DNA of 64,000 nucleotides from G963667425 sp963667425 [NCBI: bacterium] (GCA_963667425.1 OY763407.1:2170001-2234000); one strand, 5' to 3'; positions 17,420-27,824 are shown, counted from the first letter of the stretch. Notes: a model not told the origin generated them from the sequence alone. Made by a program: numbers and translations.

Positions 17420-19120
17420 ATGAAGATTTTGACATTTATTTTAATAATTCTTTTTATATTTACTGCCTGCGACAAAGATAAAGCAAAAACTGACGAAGAT
17501 GTCATTACTGATGCAGATATTATTACAGATATTGACACAGCTAAAGATGAAGATTTACTCATTCCGGATAACGACACAGACATTCAACCTGATATTGACA
17601 TAGAAAAACCTGATGAGGAAACAATAACAGATAACGACAACTTGGCAGACTATGAATACTGCAACCCTGACAGTGACATCAAAAATATCTGGACGCCGGA
17701 TGGTGACCCTTATGCTGAAATGGCAGCTAAATATCAATATTATCCCTATGTTTACTATGGCAATTTTCACCCTGAAATAAAAGATCCTGAAAATGTGAGA
17801 AGGCTCTGGGAAAAATATTATGATTCAGTTGATGACGTCGTAAGAGATTGTGTCCCCACACAAAACAATGCCTGCTGGTGCAACACCCCGTTTGAACCTG
17901 TTGTAAAACCTGAGAAAAATCCTCTCCACACCGATATAGAAAAATGCTCAAAGAAAAATGATGAATGGTACTACAGCTGGGTTCAGAATGAATGTGATAC
18001 CCCGATAATAGCACCGCCATGCTGGGCTTTAGACTGGACGTGGGGACATGAACGAAATTACAATGTAAAAAATGGTAAAATTCTTTTTTCAATGAGTGAA
18101 CATGGGTTAAACAACTCATGGCAGTCCGCAAGCGGTCTTTATCTTTATGACATTAAAAAAAGGCAGATGCTGAATTTTGGAAAAGGGTTAGATGAATACT
18201 TTTTTAATGGAAGATATCTTTTTATGGCTCGCTATAACACATCAAAAAATCACATGTGGCCTGAAACACATCCAGACACATATGAAGAAACAGCAATCTA
18301 CCTTACATATTATGACACTGAAGAAAACAGGTGGGGATATGCCTATTATGAAAATTCACCAGTTGACATGGCTGATTTAATGGCAAGTGACACATATGTA
18401 ATGATGACGATTCAACCTACAAAAGAACACGGTGTAAAAGTTTTCTACACAAAAATAGGAGAATGGAACAACTGGAAAGAGCTTACAGGTGAAGCAGTAA
18501 CATCTGTAGATAATCTTGTAACTGCCGGTCATCAGACAATGACAGATCACTATGCGGCATTTCAGAACCTTGACAATGAAATATACTTCTGCGACCTTGA
18601 AAAAGGTACGGAAAGCTGTTTTATGGTATCAAGAACAGGTTTTCAGAATAGAGAACCTGAAATGATCTACAATAACAGCAAAAAAGTTGTCTATTATACT
18701 GAAAATCTGTCAGACAGTGAAGCCAATAAAATTATTGAAGCAGATATTTCTGACCCGAAAAATATTAAATACAAAGAAATACTTAGCTATGAAAGTGTTA
18801 TTGCTCTTGAAGATATAAATGAAAGTCATCTTTTATACACCCGCTCAATAGGCAAAGACAGTTATGACAGACATATACTTTCTGCCTGTTACTACAGATT
18901 CAATGACAGTAAAAACATCTGCCTTGAAAATGACAGAGATAAAGGAATTCAGAAAGATTACTCATTTATGTATGAAGACAAACTTATATACCAGAGCTGG
19001 TTTGAAATAATAATCAGAGATATGAAATGTCACTGCAAAGCCTATCCTGATGAATGTCCTTATGAAAAATTGTCTGATGATGATGTTTCTTATATTAACA
19101 CTGCTAACATAGATATTTAA
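17420..19120 (+). CDS. Lipoprotein of unknown function, tandem copy 2
   Basis: 566 residues, signal and lipobox FTAC identical to copy 1 (IFTACDKDKAKTD). Large blocks are almost identical to copy 1 (for example NPDSDIKNIWTPDGDPYAEM and DRDKGIQKDYSFMYEDKL), while other stretches differ strongly. The C-terminus is longer (LSDDDVSYINTANIDI) than the short ENESK end of copy 1. The gene starts directly after the stop of copy 1, so they share one transcript. Probable cell-envelope protein; function unknown. Confidence 0.87.
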   Translation: MKILTFILIILFIFTACDKDKAKTDEDVITDADIITDIDTAKDEDLLIPDNDTDIQPDIDIEKPDEETITDNDNLADYEYCNPDSDIKNIWTPDGDPYAEMAAKYQYYPYVYYGNFHPEIKDPENVRRLWEKYYDSVDDVVRDCVPTQNNACWCNTPFEPVVKPEKNPLHTDIEKCSKKNDEWYYSWVQNECDTPIIAPPCWALDWTWGHERNYNVKNGKILFSMSEHGLNNSWQSASGLYLYDIKKRQMLNFGKGLDEYFFNGRYLFMARYNTSKNHMWPETHPDTYEETAIYLTYYDTEENRWGYAYYENSPVDMADLMASDTYVMMTIQPTKEHGVKVFYTKIGEWNNWKELTGEAVTSVDNLVTAGHQTMTDHYAAFQNLDNEIYFCDLEKGTESCFMVSRTGFQNREPEMIYNNSKKVVYYTENLSDSEANKIIEADISDPKNIKYKEILSYESVIALEDINESHLLYTRSIGKDSYDRHILSACYYRFNDSKNICLENDRDKGIQKDYSFMYEDKLIYQSWFEIIIRDMKCHCKAYPDECPYEKLSDDDVSYINTANIDI

Positions 19121-19218
19121 CTAATCATTTTTTTTATATCTTTTAGCCCAAATCATACAAAAATTTGATTTTATCAGCTTAAATAATTAGACTTACAAAA
19201 CTTCTCTGGAGGCAGAAA

Positions 19219-20031
19219 ATGAGATTTTTTACAATTATTTTACTTATTTTGCTTTTACTAGGCTGTTCAGGCTCAAAAAAAATGACGGCTACAGGAGAAG
19301 ACGATAAACATAAAGATGAGCTGACAGCTAAAGGCATTGGGCTTTTAACTTTTTACGGCAATGAATTTATGACAAAAAAGGTTGATACCAATAAAGATGA
19401 AAAGATTGATATCTACACGACTTATAAAATATCCAAAGATGATTCAGACAATAGAGTTGAAACTGTTTACGTCAAACAGATTGATCTTAATCATGATGGT
19501 AAAATTGATGACTGGAGATTTTATAATGACGAGGGTCAGATAGAAAAAGAAGAGCTTGATTTTGATTTTGACGGTAAAATAGATGAAACCAGATATTATA
19601 CTGCCGGTCTTGTTACTGAAAAAGCTATGGGTTATAAATTTGACGAAAAGCCTGAAGTTTGGAAATTCTACGATAATAAAGGTTTTTTAATTAGAATGGA
19701 AGCTGATCAGGACAGCGACGGAACTGTTGATTTCTGGGAATATTACGCAAAAGGTGTGCTTGAAAGAGTTGAAAAAGATACTGATAAAGATGGAAAGGCT
19801 GATATTTTTAAAAGAGCCGGAGATATAGCTTTTTCTCCTCTTGCTACTGATGCTCAGGTTTTTTCTGAAGATGAAAATAAGGAAAAAGAGATAAAGGAAA
19901 TAGAAACAACTGAAACTCCTGATGAAATAATCGAAAATGACACTGACATTATTGAAGAAGTTTCAGATGAAGACATAATAAATAATAGCAGTTCTGATAT
20001 GGAAACCACAACTGAAGATGTTCAGCAATAA
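19219..20031 (+). CDS. Lipoprotein with EF-hand-like Asp repeats
   Basis: 270 residues with lipobox LLGC after a hydrophobic signal. The body carries at least four acidic loops of the D-x-D-x-D-G/K-x-x-D type (DTNKDEKID, DLNHDGKIDD, DFDFDGKIDE, DQDSDGTVDF, DTDKDGKAD) spaced about 25-35 residues apart, each followed by an aromatic strand (DWRFYND, ETRYYTAG, FWEYYAKG). Calcium binding is likely. The C-terminal 55 residues are Glu/Thr-rich and probably disordered. GGAGG precedes the ATG; the M16 protease follows 33 bases later and probably shares the transcript. No specific function. Confidence 0.85.
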   Translation: MRFFTIILLILLLLGCSGSKKMTATGEDDKHKDELTAKGIGLLTFYGNEFMTKKVDTNKDEKIDIYTTYKISKDDSDNRVETVYVKQIDLNHDGKIDDWRFYNDEGQIEKEELDFDFDGKIDETRYYTAGLVTEKAMGYKFDEKPEVWKFYDNKGFLIRMEADQDSDGTVDFWEYYAKGVLERVEKDTDKDGKADIFKRAGDIAFSPLATDAQVFSEDENKEKEIKEIETTETPDEIIENDTDIIEEVSDEDIINNSSSDMETTTEDVQQ

Positions 20032-20064
20032 AACTATCTTGATTTTTTAATTTCGGAGAAATAT

Positions 20065-22497
20065 ATGCCAAAAATACCTGTTTATTTTGATAAAAATCCG
20101 CTTGATTACAGCAAAATTCTTATATGGTTCCCTTCAGGAAGCTCTGTCGAGGATGATACGGAAAGGGGTTTAGCCCATTTTACAGAACATCTTCTTTTTA
20201 AACTTAGATACAATGGTGAAGGAATTGCGGATTTTGTTGAGAAACTTGGCGGAGATGCAAATGCCTACACAAGTCATGACGAACTTGTCATTGAACTTTC
20301 TGTTATAAATGATGATGTTGAAAAAACTATAATATTCATGGAAAATATTTTTAGAGAATCTCTCACATCAATATCTGAAAAAGATTTCACTGAAGAGAGA
20401 GAAGTTGTTCTTGAAGAACTTTATATGTATGCGGATAACCCTTCAGAAAAACTTTTCACGACAATAATGGAAAAAGGTTATGGCAGACATCCTTACGGAT
20501 ATGAAATAATTGGAACTGAAGAGTGTCTTAAGAGCGCAACACCTGAAAAAATAGATGCTTTTTTCAGAACAAAGATAGCCCATGCTCCTTTTGTTATCAT
20601 AAGTGGCGGTTTTGACAGGGAAATATCTTTTGACATGGAGGTTTCTGATTTTAAACCCACTATTGAAACTGAAATTTCAACTGACAAGAATCCTTTTTCA
20701 ATGAAAAATGATCAGGGAAAAAACTTTATAGGAAGTCTTTGGAAAATTCCTGAAATCGGCGGTAAAATAGGGGCAATAACAAAGCTTATCGGCACAATCC
20801 TTTATGATATGGACAGCGCACAGTTTTATAACACAATTGTTCATGACAAAGGTATTTTTGACGATCTTTCAGTAACATCGTTAAATGGCTCTCTTTCCAC
20901 ATCTTTCTTTATCTTCGGCATTTTCAAGAAAGGAGATGCTTCTGCTAAAGCCAGAAAACTTATTGAAATCTGGAAAGATTTAACTTTTACTCAGACAGAG
21001 GTGGCTTCTGCAAGAGAAATAATTTTATCCGATATTTATTTCAACAGTGAGGGAATTGGTTCCAAACCTTATGATATCGGAAAAAGCTTAATGCTTTACA
21101 ATGATCCTGAAAAGCTTCCGGCAGAATCTATTTACCATATTTTAAAACTTTCTGCTGAAGAGCTTAATGAATTTAAGGAAAAATATCTTTCCATAGAAAA
21201 TATGATTATAGGCGCATCTGTCTGTTCTAAAAAAGATTTTACTTTTGACATCTCATCTTTTGAAGAAAAAGAGGCAAAAAGCTCAAAAAATAGCGGTAAA
21301 ACATCCAAAGGAAACGGATGGAAATTCAGAACCTGCGGCAAAGATGACAGACCTTATCTTTCTCTCTATGCCCTTAAAAAAAGCGGCGCTTTTTTAGATA
21401 ATCCTTCAAAACCCGGGACTTTACCTCTTTTTGTAGAAACACTTATTGATTCTGCAAAAGGAAAAAACAGAGAAGAGACTGAAGCCCTGCTTGACAGGTT
21501 CGGTATAACATGCAGTGCAATTTCCGGCAACAACAGCGCAGGATTCAAACTGAAAGTCAGAGACAATTTTACTGAAGAAGCCATAGATCTTTTTGATAAA
21601 ATAGTAAAAAATCCCCTTAGAGAAGAAGATTTTGAAAAAGAAAAACAGTTTCTTCTTTCTTCTCTTGCTCTCAAAGAAAAAGATCCAGGCTGGGAACTCA
21701 AAACAGCAATTAGAAAAACACTCTTTGCAGGAACGCCTCTTGAAAATCCAAATTCAGGAACCATTGCTTCCGTAAAGGAAATAACATTTGATGATATTAT
21801 TCAAATGAAAGAAAAGTTTTTTAGCACATCGCACTTCGGTATTGCCGCTGCAGGTTCATACAACGAAGAAAATATAGAAAAAATAAAAGAGACTTTTTCA
21901 TATGAAACTTCGCCTCTTAAGATTAAAAGCAAAATAACACCGCCAACACTAAAAAAAGATAGAATTTATGTAAAAGTCTCAGGAAGAAAACAGGTTTATC
22001 TTGCAAAATCTTTCTATGGACCTGATGTTATGAGCAATGCTTTTGACAAAACAAGAGTTTTTGAAGCATTTCTTTCGGGTCAGAAATCACCCTATTTCCA
22101 GCTTTTAAGGGAAGACAAAGGTCTTGTTTATAGTTGCAGTGTAAACAATATGGCTGCAATTAACACCGGCTTGACATCTTTTTATGCGATAACCTCTCCT
22201 GAAAAAGCCGAAGAGGTCATAAAAAGGACAGATCAGCTTATAGAAATACTTAAAAACGGTGATTTTTCCGAATCAGATTTTCAGGAATCAGTGAACAGAG
22301 CAAAATTTAATCATGTTCAGGCTATTGTTAAAAATGAATTCCACACATTCAACACATCACTTGAACTTGCACTTGGAATAAAAAATGACTCTTATCTTTC
22401 GTTCATTGAACTGGCAAATGAACTTAAAAAAGATGATTTAGTTGATTTTGCCAGAAAATGGTTTAACAATGGTATATGGTTTATCTCTGAATCTTAA
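20065..22497 (+). CDS. M16 (insulinase-like) zinc metallopeptidase
   Basis: 810 residues with two M16 halves. The catalytic HxxEH lies in HFTEHLLF (His38, Glu41, His42), and the third ligand is probably Glu118 in EREVVLEEL, which fits the family spacing. The second half (from about residue 430) lacks HxxEH, as usual, but has the C-terminal-domain pattern ending DKGLVYSCSVNN. No signal peptide is seen, so it appears cytosolic unless exported otherwise. It probably degrades peptides; substrate unknown. prmA follows after 15 bases. Confidence 0.92.
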   Translation: MPKIPVYFDKNPLDYSKILIWFPSGSSVEDDTERGLAHFTEHLLFKLRYNGEGIADFVEKLGGDANAYTSHDELVIELSVINDDVEKTIIFMENIFRESLTSISEKDFTEEREVVLEELYMYADNPSEKLFTTIMEKGYGRHPYGYEIIGTEECLKSATPEKIDAFFRTKIAHAPFVIISGGFDREISFDMEVSDFKPTIETEISTDKNPFSMKNDQGKNFIGSLWKIPEIGGKIGAITKLIGTILYDMDSAQFYNTIVHDKGIFDDLSVTSLNGSLSTSFFIFGIFKKGDASAKARKLIEIWKDLTFTQTEVASAREIILSDIYFNSEGIGSKPYDIGKSLMLYNDPEKLPAESIYHILKLSAEELNEFKEKYLSIENMIIGASVCSKKDFTFDISSFEEKEAKSSKNSGKTSKGNGWKFRTCGKDDRPYLSLYALKKSGAFLDNPSKPGTLPLFVETLIDSAKGKNREETEALLDRFGITCSAISGNNSAGFKLKVRDNFTEEAIDLFDKIVKNPLREEDFEKEKQFLLSSLALKEKDPGWELKTAIRKTLFAGTPLENPNSGTIASVKEITFDDIIQMKEKFFSTSHFGIAAAGSYNEENIEKIKETFSYETSPLKIKSKITPPTLKKDRIYVKVSGRKQVYLAKSFYGPDVMSNAFDKTRVFEAFLSGQKSPYFQLLREDKGLVYSCSVNNMAAINTGLTSFYAITSPEKAEEVIKRTDQLIEILKNGDFSESDFQESVNRAKFNHVQAIVKNEFHTFNTSLELALGIKNDSYLSFIELANELKKDDLVDFARKWFNNGIWFISES

Positions 22498-22512
22498 AAA
22501 AGGATTTAAATT

Positions 22513-23280
22513 ATGAAAGAGTGGTATGAAGTTACACTTAGTGAAGAAGAGGCTTTTCAGCTTGAAAATAGTGAGTTTTATCTTGGATGTATTGAAAACG
22601 ATAACGGAACAAGAACTCTATACTTTGAAAAAAATGAGGACTCTGGAAAAATGCTTATGGGACTAAACCTTAAGACTATTGATCAGACATCCTGGAAAGA
22701 GCTTTGGAAAGAATATTTTGTTCCGATAGAAGCCGGTGGTTTTAAAATTGTCCCTCCATGGCTTAAAAATGATGGTGAAATTATCATAAATCCCGGGTTA
22801 GGATTTGGAACCGGTCATCATGAAACGACATCTCTTGCGGCATCTGTTATAAAAAAACTGATTGAAAATGAAAAAATTGACTCATTTATTGATGTTGGAA
22901 CAGGCTCAGGCATTCTTTCTATAATTGCTTCAAAAATTGACAGCAATTTAAAAATCACAGCAATAGATATTGATGAAGATGCAGTTCAAAATTCAAAAGA
23001 AAACATTGAAATAAATGGCGTAAATAACATAGATTTAAGGGTAACCACAATTGATCAAATTGGAAATACCTTTGATCTCGTTGTTGCAAATATAATTTCA
23101 TCAATTCTTTTATCTATAGGCAGCGAACTTAAAAATAAAGCTGAAAAATTTCTTGTTCTGTCAGGAATTCTTTCAAAAGAAAAAGATGATTTCATAGAAA
23201 AAATGGAAATATCTGATTTTGAAATATTGGAATATCATGAAAAAGGCGAATGGTGTGCATTCGTACTGAAAAGGAAGTAA
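22513..23280 (+). CDS. prmA: Ribosomal protein L11 methyltransferase
   Basis: 255 residues, somewhat shorter than the commonest PrmA. The family signature NPGLGFGTGHHETT (about 95-108) precedes the SAM-binding DVGTGSGILSIIA (about 128-140), an acidic motif (ITAIDIDEDAV) and a catalytic-region VVANIIS. It trimethylates L11 lysines and the N-terminus with SAM. It is the second gene of a plus-strand series prmA-gtrA-dapF with minimal gaps. Confidence 0.93.
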   Translation: MKEWYEVTLSEEEAFQLENSEFYLGCIENDNGTRTLYFEKNEDSGKMLMGLNLKTIDQTSWKELWKEYFVPIEAGGFKIVPPWLKNDGEIIINPGLGFGTGHHETTSLAASVIKKLIENEKIDSFIDVGTGSGILSIIASKIDSNLKITAIDIDEDAVQNSKENIEINGVNNIDLRVTTIDQIGNTFDLVVANIISSILLSIGSELKNKAEKFLVLSGILSKEKDDFIEKMEISDFEILEYHEKGEWCAFVLKRK

Positions 23281-23281
23281 T

Positions 23282-23707
23282 ATGCGCAACTTATATAACT
23301 ATCTCTCCCGCTATATATCGCCAAGTCTTCTTAAATTTCTAATTGTAGGAGGGCTTGGAACAGTCACGAACCTTATAATCTTCTTTATTTTTGCCGATGT
23401 AGTAAAATACAATGAAGTTTTAATTTCCATTATAGCTTTTGTAATATCAGCTGTTCAGAACTACATTTTAAATCATTACTGGACATTTTCTGTTGTAACA
23501 AAAGGTAGCAGAATAACATTTAAAGGCTTTCTTAAGTTCATAACTGTTTCACTTTCGGCTCTTGCTGTAAATCTTTTAGTCATGAAAGGACTTGTAACAG
23601 CATTTGATCTGCCTTTAAAAGTTATAGCTCAGGCAGCTGGAATTTTCTGTGGAACACTTGTTAACTATATTGGCTCAAAACTTTTTGTTTTTAAAGAATC
23701 AAAATGA
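23282..23707 (+). CDS. GtrA-family membrane protein
   Basis: 141 residues with four predicted membrane helices. GtrA hallmarks: FLIVGGLGTVTNLIIFF (about 19-35), AVQNYILNHYWTF (about 59-71), and a last helix with GTLVNYIGSKLFVF. GtrA proteins are thought to help flip polyprenyl-linked sugars for surface polysaccharide modification. No glycosyltransferase partner is nearby, so its substrate is open. The stop overlaps the dapF ATG by 4 bases. Confidence 0.9.
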   Translation: MRNLYNYLSRYISPSLLKFLIVGGLGTVTNLIIFFIFADVVKYNEVLISIIAFVISAVQNYILNHYWTFSVVTKGSRITFKGFLKFITVSLSALAVNLLVMKGLVTAFDLPLKVIAQAAGIFCGTLVNYIGSKLFVFKESK

Positions 23708-24462
23708 AATTTTACAAATATCAGGCAGCCGGCAATGATTTTATAATTACAGAAACCATTATCGAGCCTCCTTATGCCGCAAAACTTTGTGACAGACATT
23801 TTGGAATTGGTGCTGATGGTGTTCTGATATGTACAAAGGAAGAAGAACTTTATCGTATGACAATAATAAATTCTGATGGTTCTTATGCAAAAATGTGCGG
23901 AAATGGCATCAGATGCTTTATCAAGTTTCTCCGTGATTACAAAAATGAACTTTCAGAAAAAGTAAAAATCCTCACAGATTCAGGACTTTACGAATGCAAC
24001 GTTGAAAGTGAGCCATTTCTTGTTTCTGTAAACATGGGAAAACCTGTAGTAAACAATGAGATCTCAGATAAAGAGTTTTCCATAACTTCTGTTTTAACAG
24101 GAAACCCGCATAGAGTCATAATTGATTCAAAGCTTAACAAAATAGAAATGAAAAAAGCCAAAGAGCTATCAGAAAAATACAGATTTGAAGGCGAAGAGGC
24201 AAATGCCGAAGTTGTAACATCACTGAATATTCAGGAAAAAAAACTCTCTTTAATTGTAAATGAAAGAGGCGCAGGCTTTACAATGGCATGTGGAACCGGC
24301 GGAACAGCTGTTATGAAAGCTCTTGTCAATAGAAATATAGCAAAACATGACGAGTGGTGGGAACTAACCTTCCCTGGTGGAGAAATAGCCTATTTTATGG
24401 ACAGTTTCGGCATTGTAACAATGAAAGCTGATGCTGAATTTGTCTTTGAAGGAATTGTTTAA
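23704..24462 (+). CDS. dapF: Diaminopimelate epimerase
   Basis: 252 residues. Both catalytic cysteines are seen: in KMCGNGIRC (about 66-74) and ACGTGGTAV (about 196-204). The N-terminal FYKYQAAGNDFI and HFGIGADGV are typical. It interconverts LL- and meso-diaminopimelate for lysine and peptidoglycan synthesis in the cytosol. It ends 3 bases before the convergent lspA stop, so the two transcripts must overlap or share a very compact terminator. Confidence 0.96.
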   Translation: MKFYKYQAAGNDFIITETIIEPPYAAKLCDRHFGIGADGVLICTKEEELYRMTIINSDGSYAKMCGNGIRCFIKFLRDYKNELSEKVKILTDSGLYECNVESEPFLVSVNMGKPVVNNEISDKEFSITSVLTGNPHRVIIDSKLNKIEMKKAKELSEKYRFEGEEANAEVVTSLNIQEKKLSLIVNERGAGFTMACGTGGTAVMKALVNRNIAKHDEWWELTFPGGEIAYFMDSFGIVTMKADAEFVFEGIV

Positions 24463-24465
24463 GAA

Positions 24466-24996
24466 TTAATTTTTCTCGGCTTCTGCCTTTTTCTTTTTTT
24501 CGTTTTTCATCTCTACAATCAGCTCTATTCCAATAAGTACTGCTGCTGCAACTATTGCTGCATCTGCAATATTAAAGGTCGGCCAGTGGTAGACATTTTT
24601 ATAGTGCCAATCAATAAAATCGACAACAAAACCACGGAAAAAACGATCAAAGATGTTACCGGCAGCACCACCGATTATGAGAGCAAAAACGATATTTATT
24701 CTTTTGTTTGTCTTTGCTGTCATAAAATAGTACAGGACACCGAGAGAAATAATAGAAGATATTCCGACAAAGACGACTTGACGCATAGTTTCGGAAAAGG
24801 TATTACCAAGTCCCCAAAGCGCTCCCCTGTTTTCCGCATAGGTTAAATGAAACCATGAGAGCACTTCTATCGGATTTTTTCTTATTTCAAGCTTGTTTAT
24901 CAGTGCCCATTTTTTTGTGATAAAATCAACAATAAAAACAGGCAGAGAAACCATAAGAAGGTATATGGCTTTTTTCCATATTATCCTTCTTTTCAT
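24466..24996 (-). CDS. lspA: Lipoprotein signal peptidase II
   Basis: 176 residues with four membrane helices. The aspartyl-protease motifs are present: GGAAGNIFDRFFRGFVVDFID (with Asp in NIFDR and VVDF) and FNIADAAI. LspA cleaves diacylglyceryl-modified prolipoproteins before the lipobox Cys in the inner membrane, matching the many lipoproteins encoded nearby. The ATG overlaps the ileS TGA (ATGA), so ileS and lspA are co-transcribed, a common arrangement in bacteria. Confidence 0.96.
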   Translation of the reverse strand: MKRRIIWKKAIYLLMVSLPVFIVDFITKKWALINKLEIRKNPIEVLSWFHLTYAENRGALWGLGNTFSETMRQVVFVGISSIISLGVLYYFMTAKTNKRINIVFALIIGGAAGNIFDRFFRGFVVDFIDWHYKNVYHWPTFNIADAAIVAAAVLIGIELIVEMKNEKKKKAEAEKN

Positions 24997-27755
24997 TTTA
25001 TAACCTCATAACAGCATTCACAGATTCCTGTATGTTCTTCATCCCAGTCTTTTACATCTGTCTTTGTTTTCCAGCATCTTGCACACTTTGTTCCAGTTGC
25101 TTCCGCTGCATCTATCCAGAGTTCAAGTTCTGTTTCTGCTTTTTCGAGCCCTTCACTACTTTCTGCTTTGTTTACTTTGGAAACAATAAATATTGATTCA
25201 AGGTTTGAGAACTCTTCATCAACAACCGGAAGTTCTTTGTAATAAAGTGTTACAGCTGCATCAAGTGAATGTCCAACAATCTTCTGTGTTCTAAGCGTTT
25301 CAAGCTTTTTCTGAACAGCATTACGAACTTCAAGAAGTGTTTCCCATTTTTTAAGGAAAGCTTTGTCTTCTTCAGTTACTGATGCAGTTGGGAAATCTTC
25401 AAGGAAAACACTCTCTTTTGAAGCGCCGTTAAGGTATCCATATGCCTCTTCCGATGTAAAACTCAATATCGGAGCAAGAACAACTATAACGTCTTTAAGT
25501 ATTTCATAAACAACAAACTGAGTTTTTCTTCTTATTTCATCATCTTCACGCATAGTGTATCTGTCTTTTATAACGTCAAGATAGATAGAACTCATTGATA
25601 CAGTGAAAAATTCAAGTATTTCATGATAAACTCTGTGAAATTCATATTTTTCATATGAATCAAGTATGGTTTTAAGTTTTGTCTGCCATGTAAGATAAGC
25701 CCATTTATCAAGAGATTCTATATTTTTAAGATCATATTTCATTGTTTCAGGATCAAAATCATTAACGAAACCGAACATAAATCTTATAGTATTTCTTATT
25801 TTTCTGTATGCAGTTACAAAACCGTCAATAATTCCGCTGCTTAAACTTATATCATTTCTGTAATCTTCTGCACTTACCCATAATCTCAGTATTTCGGCAC
25901 CAAATTTGTTTATTCTTATTTTAGGATCTACAAAATTTCCAAGACTCTTTGATACTTTGCGTCCTTTTTCATCTATTATAAATCCATGAGTAAGAACTCT
26001 TTTGTATGGAGCTTTTCCATTAACGAGCGTGCTGATTTTTAATGATGACTGGAACCATCCTCTATGCTGATCGCTTCCTTCAAGATAAAGATCTGCCGGA
26101 TATTCATAGCCTTTTTCACCATTAAGAACATAAGCCCAGCTTACACCACTGTCAAACCAGACATCAAGAATATCATTTTCTTTGCTTATGTGTGTTCCTC
26201 CGCATTTTGGACACTTAAAATCATGCGGAAGGAATTCTGATGCAGGTTTGTCCTGCCACACTGTTATTCCATGTTCAGAAATTTCATCTGCAACTTTATG
26301 TGCAACAGCCGCATCAACAATTTTCTCTCCACAGTCATCACATGAGAATGCTATAATTGGAACACCCCATGATCTTTGTCTTGAAATACACCAGTTTGGA
26401 GCATTTTCTATCATCGGAGTTATTCTTTTTCTTCCCCATTCAGGAATAAGTTCAACTTTTTCTATCTCTTCAAGTGATTTTTTTCTAAGTCCTGTTTCAT
26501 CCATAGAAATAAACCACTGCTCAGTTGCTCTGAAAATTACAGGCTTGTGACATCTCCAGCAATGCGGATAGCTATGTTTTATAAGTTCTCCCGGCTTATT
26601 TAAAAGAAAACCCTCTTTATAAAGATACTCAACTATTACAGGGTTTGCTTTAAAAACATGCATTCCTCCAAACATTGGAACATCTTCATCAAGAACGCCT
26701 GAACTATTAACCGGGGCATACGGTTTAAGCCCATATTTAAGACCTGTAAGATAGTCATCGTTTCCATGTCCAGGAGCAGTGTGAACACATCCTGTTCCAG
26801 CATCAAGAGTTACATAGTCAGCATAAACTATTATGGAATCTCTGTTCATGAAAGGATGTCTTGCTTTCATTCCTTCAAAGCGTTTTGAATCAAATTCGGC
26901 AACTACTTCAGCATTTACAGCATTTACAGCTTTAATGAAATTATCTTTAAGCTCTGAAGCAACGATAAAAACTTCACCATTATACTTCACGGCACTGTAT
27001 TTAAATTCAGGGTGAAGAGCTATTGCAAGGTTTGCAGGTAATGTCCATGGAGTTGTTGTCCATATAACAAAATTTACCTTTTCACCAGAAAGTTCACTAA
27101 GTTCATCTACAAGAGGAAATTTAACATAGATTGAAGGTGATTCATGATTGTCATATTCAATTTCAGCTTCTGCAAGAGCTGTTTCACAGCTTGTACACCA
27201 GTAAACAGGTTTCTTTGCCTTGAAAAGTGCTCCCGATTCTATAACTTTTGCGAACTGATGTGCAATTGTTCCCTCATATTTAGGATCCAGAGTTATGTAA
27301 GGATTTTCCCAGTCTGCAAAAACACCGATTCTCTTAAACTCCTCTCTCTGTATATTCACAGATTCCATAGCATATTTTTTACATTCCTGAAGGAACTCAC
27401 TTTTGGACATATCTTTTCTTTTTGAACCAAGCTTTTCAGCAGTCTTAAGTTCTATCGGAAGTCCGTGACAATCCCAGCCAGGAATAAAAGGAGCAAGATA
27501 GCCAGACATATTTTTATATTTAACTGTAATATCCTTTAAAGTTTTATTTAAAATATGTCCATCATGAAGATGTCCATTAGCATAAGGAGGCCCATCATGA
27601 AACACAAAAGATGGTCTATCTGCATTTTTCTGTAAGATTTTAAAATAAATATCCTGCTCTTCCCATTTTTTAAGTATTTCAACCTCTTTCACAGGGAGAT
27701 TGGCTTTCATTGGAAAGTCAGTCTTTGGAAGATTAAGTGTTTTACCATAATCCAT
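24993..27755 (-). CDS. ileS: Isoleucyl-tRNA synthetase
   Basis: 920 residues, full length. The HIGH-type motif is in HLHDGHILNK (about 61-70), the KMSKS loop reads KVSKS in GRKVSKSLGNF, the editing domain is in the middle, and a C-terminal zinc finger has CARCW and CECC. Met is replaced by Val in KMSKS, which is tolerated in the family. It has the bacterial (IleS1-like) layout. A promoter lies 42 bases upstream; no T-box is visible. Confidence 0.97.
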   Translation of the reverse strand: MDYGKTLNLPKTDFPMKANLPVKEVEILKKWEEQDIYFKILQKNADRPSFVFHDGPPYANGHLHDGHILNKTLKDITVKYKNMSGYLAPFIPGWDCHGLPIELKTAEKLGSKRKDMSKSEFLQECKKYAMESVNIQREEFKRIGVFADWENPYITLDPKYEGTIAHQFAKVIESGALFKAKKPVYWCTSCETALAEAEIEYDNHESPSIYVKFPLVDELSELSGEKVNFVIWTTTPWTLPANLAIALHPEFKYSAVKYNGEVFIVASELKDNFIKAVNAVNAEVVAEFDSKRFEGMKARHPFMNRDSIIVYADYVTLDAGTGCVHTAPGHGNDDYLTGLKYGLKPYAPVNSSGVLDEDVPMFGGMHVFKANPVIVEYLYKEGFLLNKPGELIKHSYPHCWRCHKPVIFRATEQWFISMDETGLRKKSLEEIEKVELIPEWGRKRITPMIENAPNWCISRQRSWGVPIIAFSCDDCGEKIVDAAVAHKVADEISEHGITVWQDKPASEFLPHDFKCPKCGGTHISKENDILDVWFDSGVSWAYVLNGEKGYEYPADLYLEGSDQHRGWFQSSLKISTLVNGKAPYKRVLTHGFIIDEKGRKVSKSLGNFVDPKIRINKFGAEILRLWVSAEDYRNDISLSSGIIDGFVTAYRKIRNTIRFMFGFVNDFDPETMKYDLKNIESLDKWAYLTWQTKLKTILDSYEKYEFHRVYHEILEFFTVSMSSIYLDVIKDRYTMREDDEIRRKTQFVVYEILKDVIVVLAPILSFTSEEAYGYLNGASKESVFLEDFPTASVTEEDKAFLKKWETLLEVRNAVQKKLETLRTQKIVGHSLDAAVTLYYKELPVVDEEFSNLESIFIVSKVNKAESSEGLEKAETELELWIDAAEATGTKCARCWKTKTDVKDWDEEHTGICECCYEVIK

Positions 27756-27796
27756 ATCAGTCTCCGTTTGGCAAACATAAATAAAAATCGGCTAAG

Positions 27797-27824
27797 ATTC
27801 TAATTCTACAGGCAATTAAGTCAA
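27797..27824 (-). promoter_or_regulatory. Promoter for ileS-lspA
   Basis: On the minus strand TTGACT and TAGAAT are spaced by 16 bases; start predicted near 27790, giving a short leader of about 35 bases. Confidence 0.65.
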
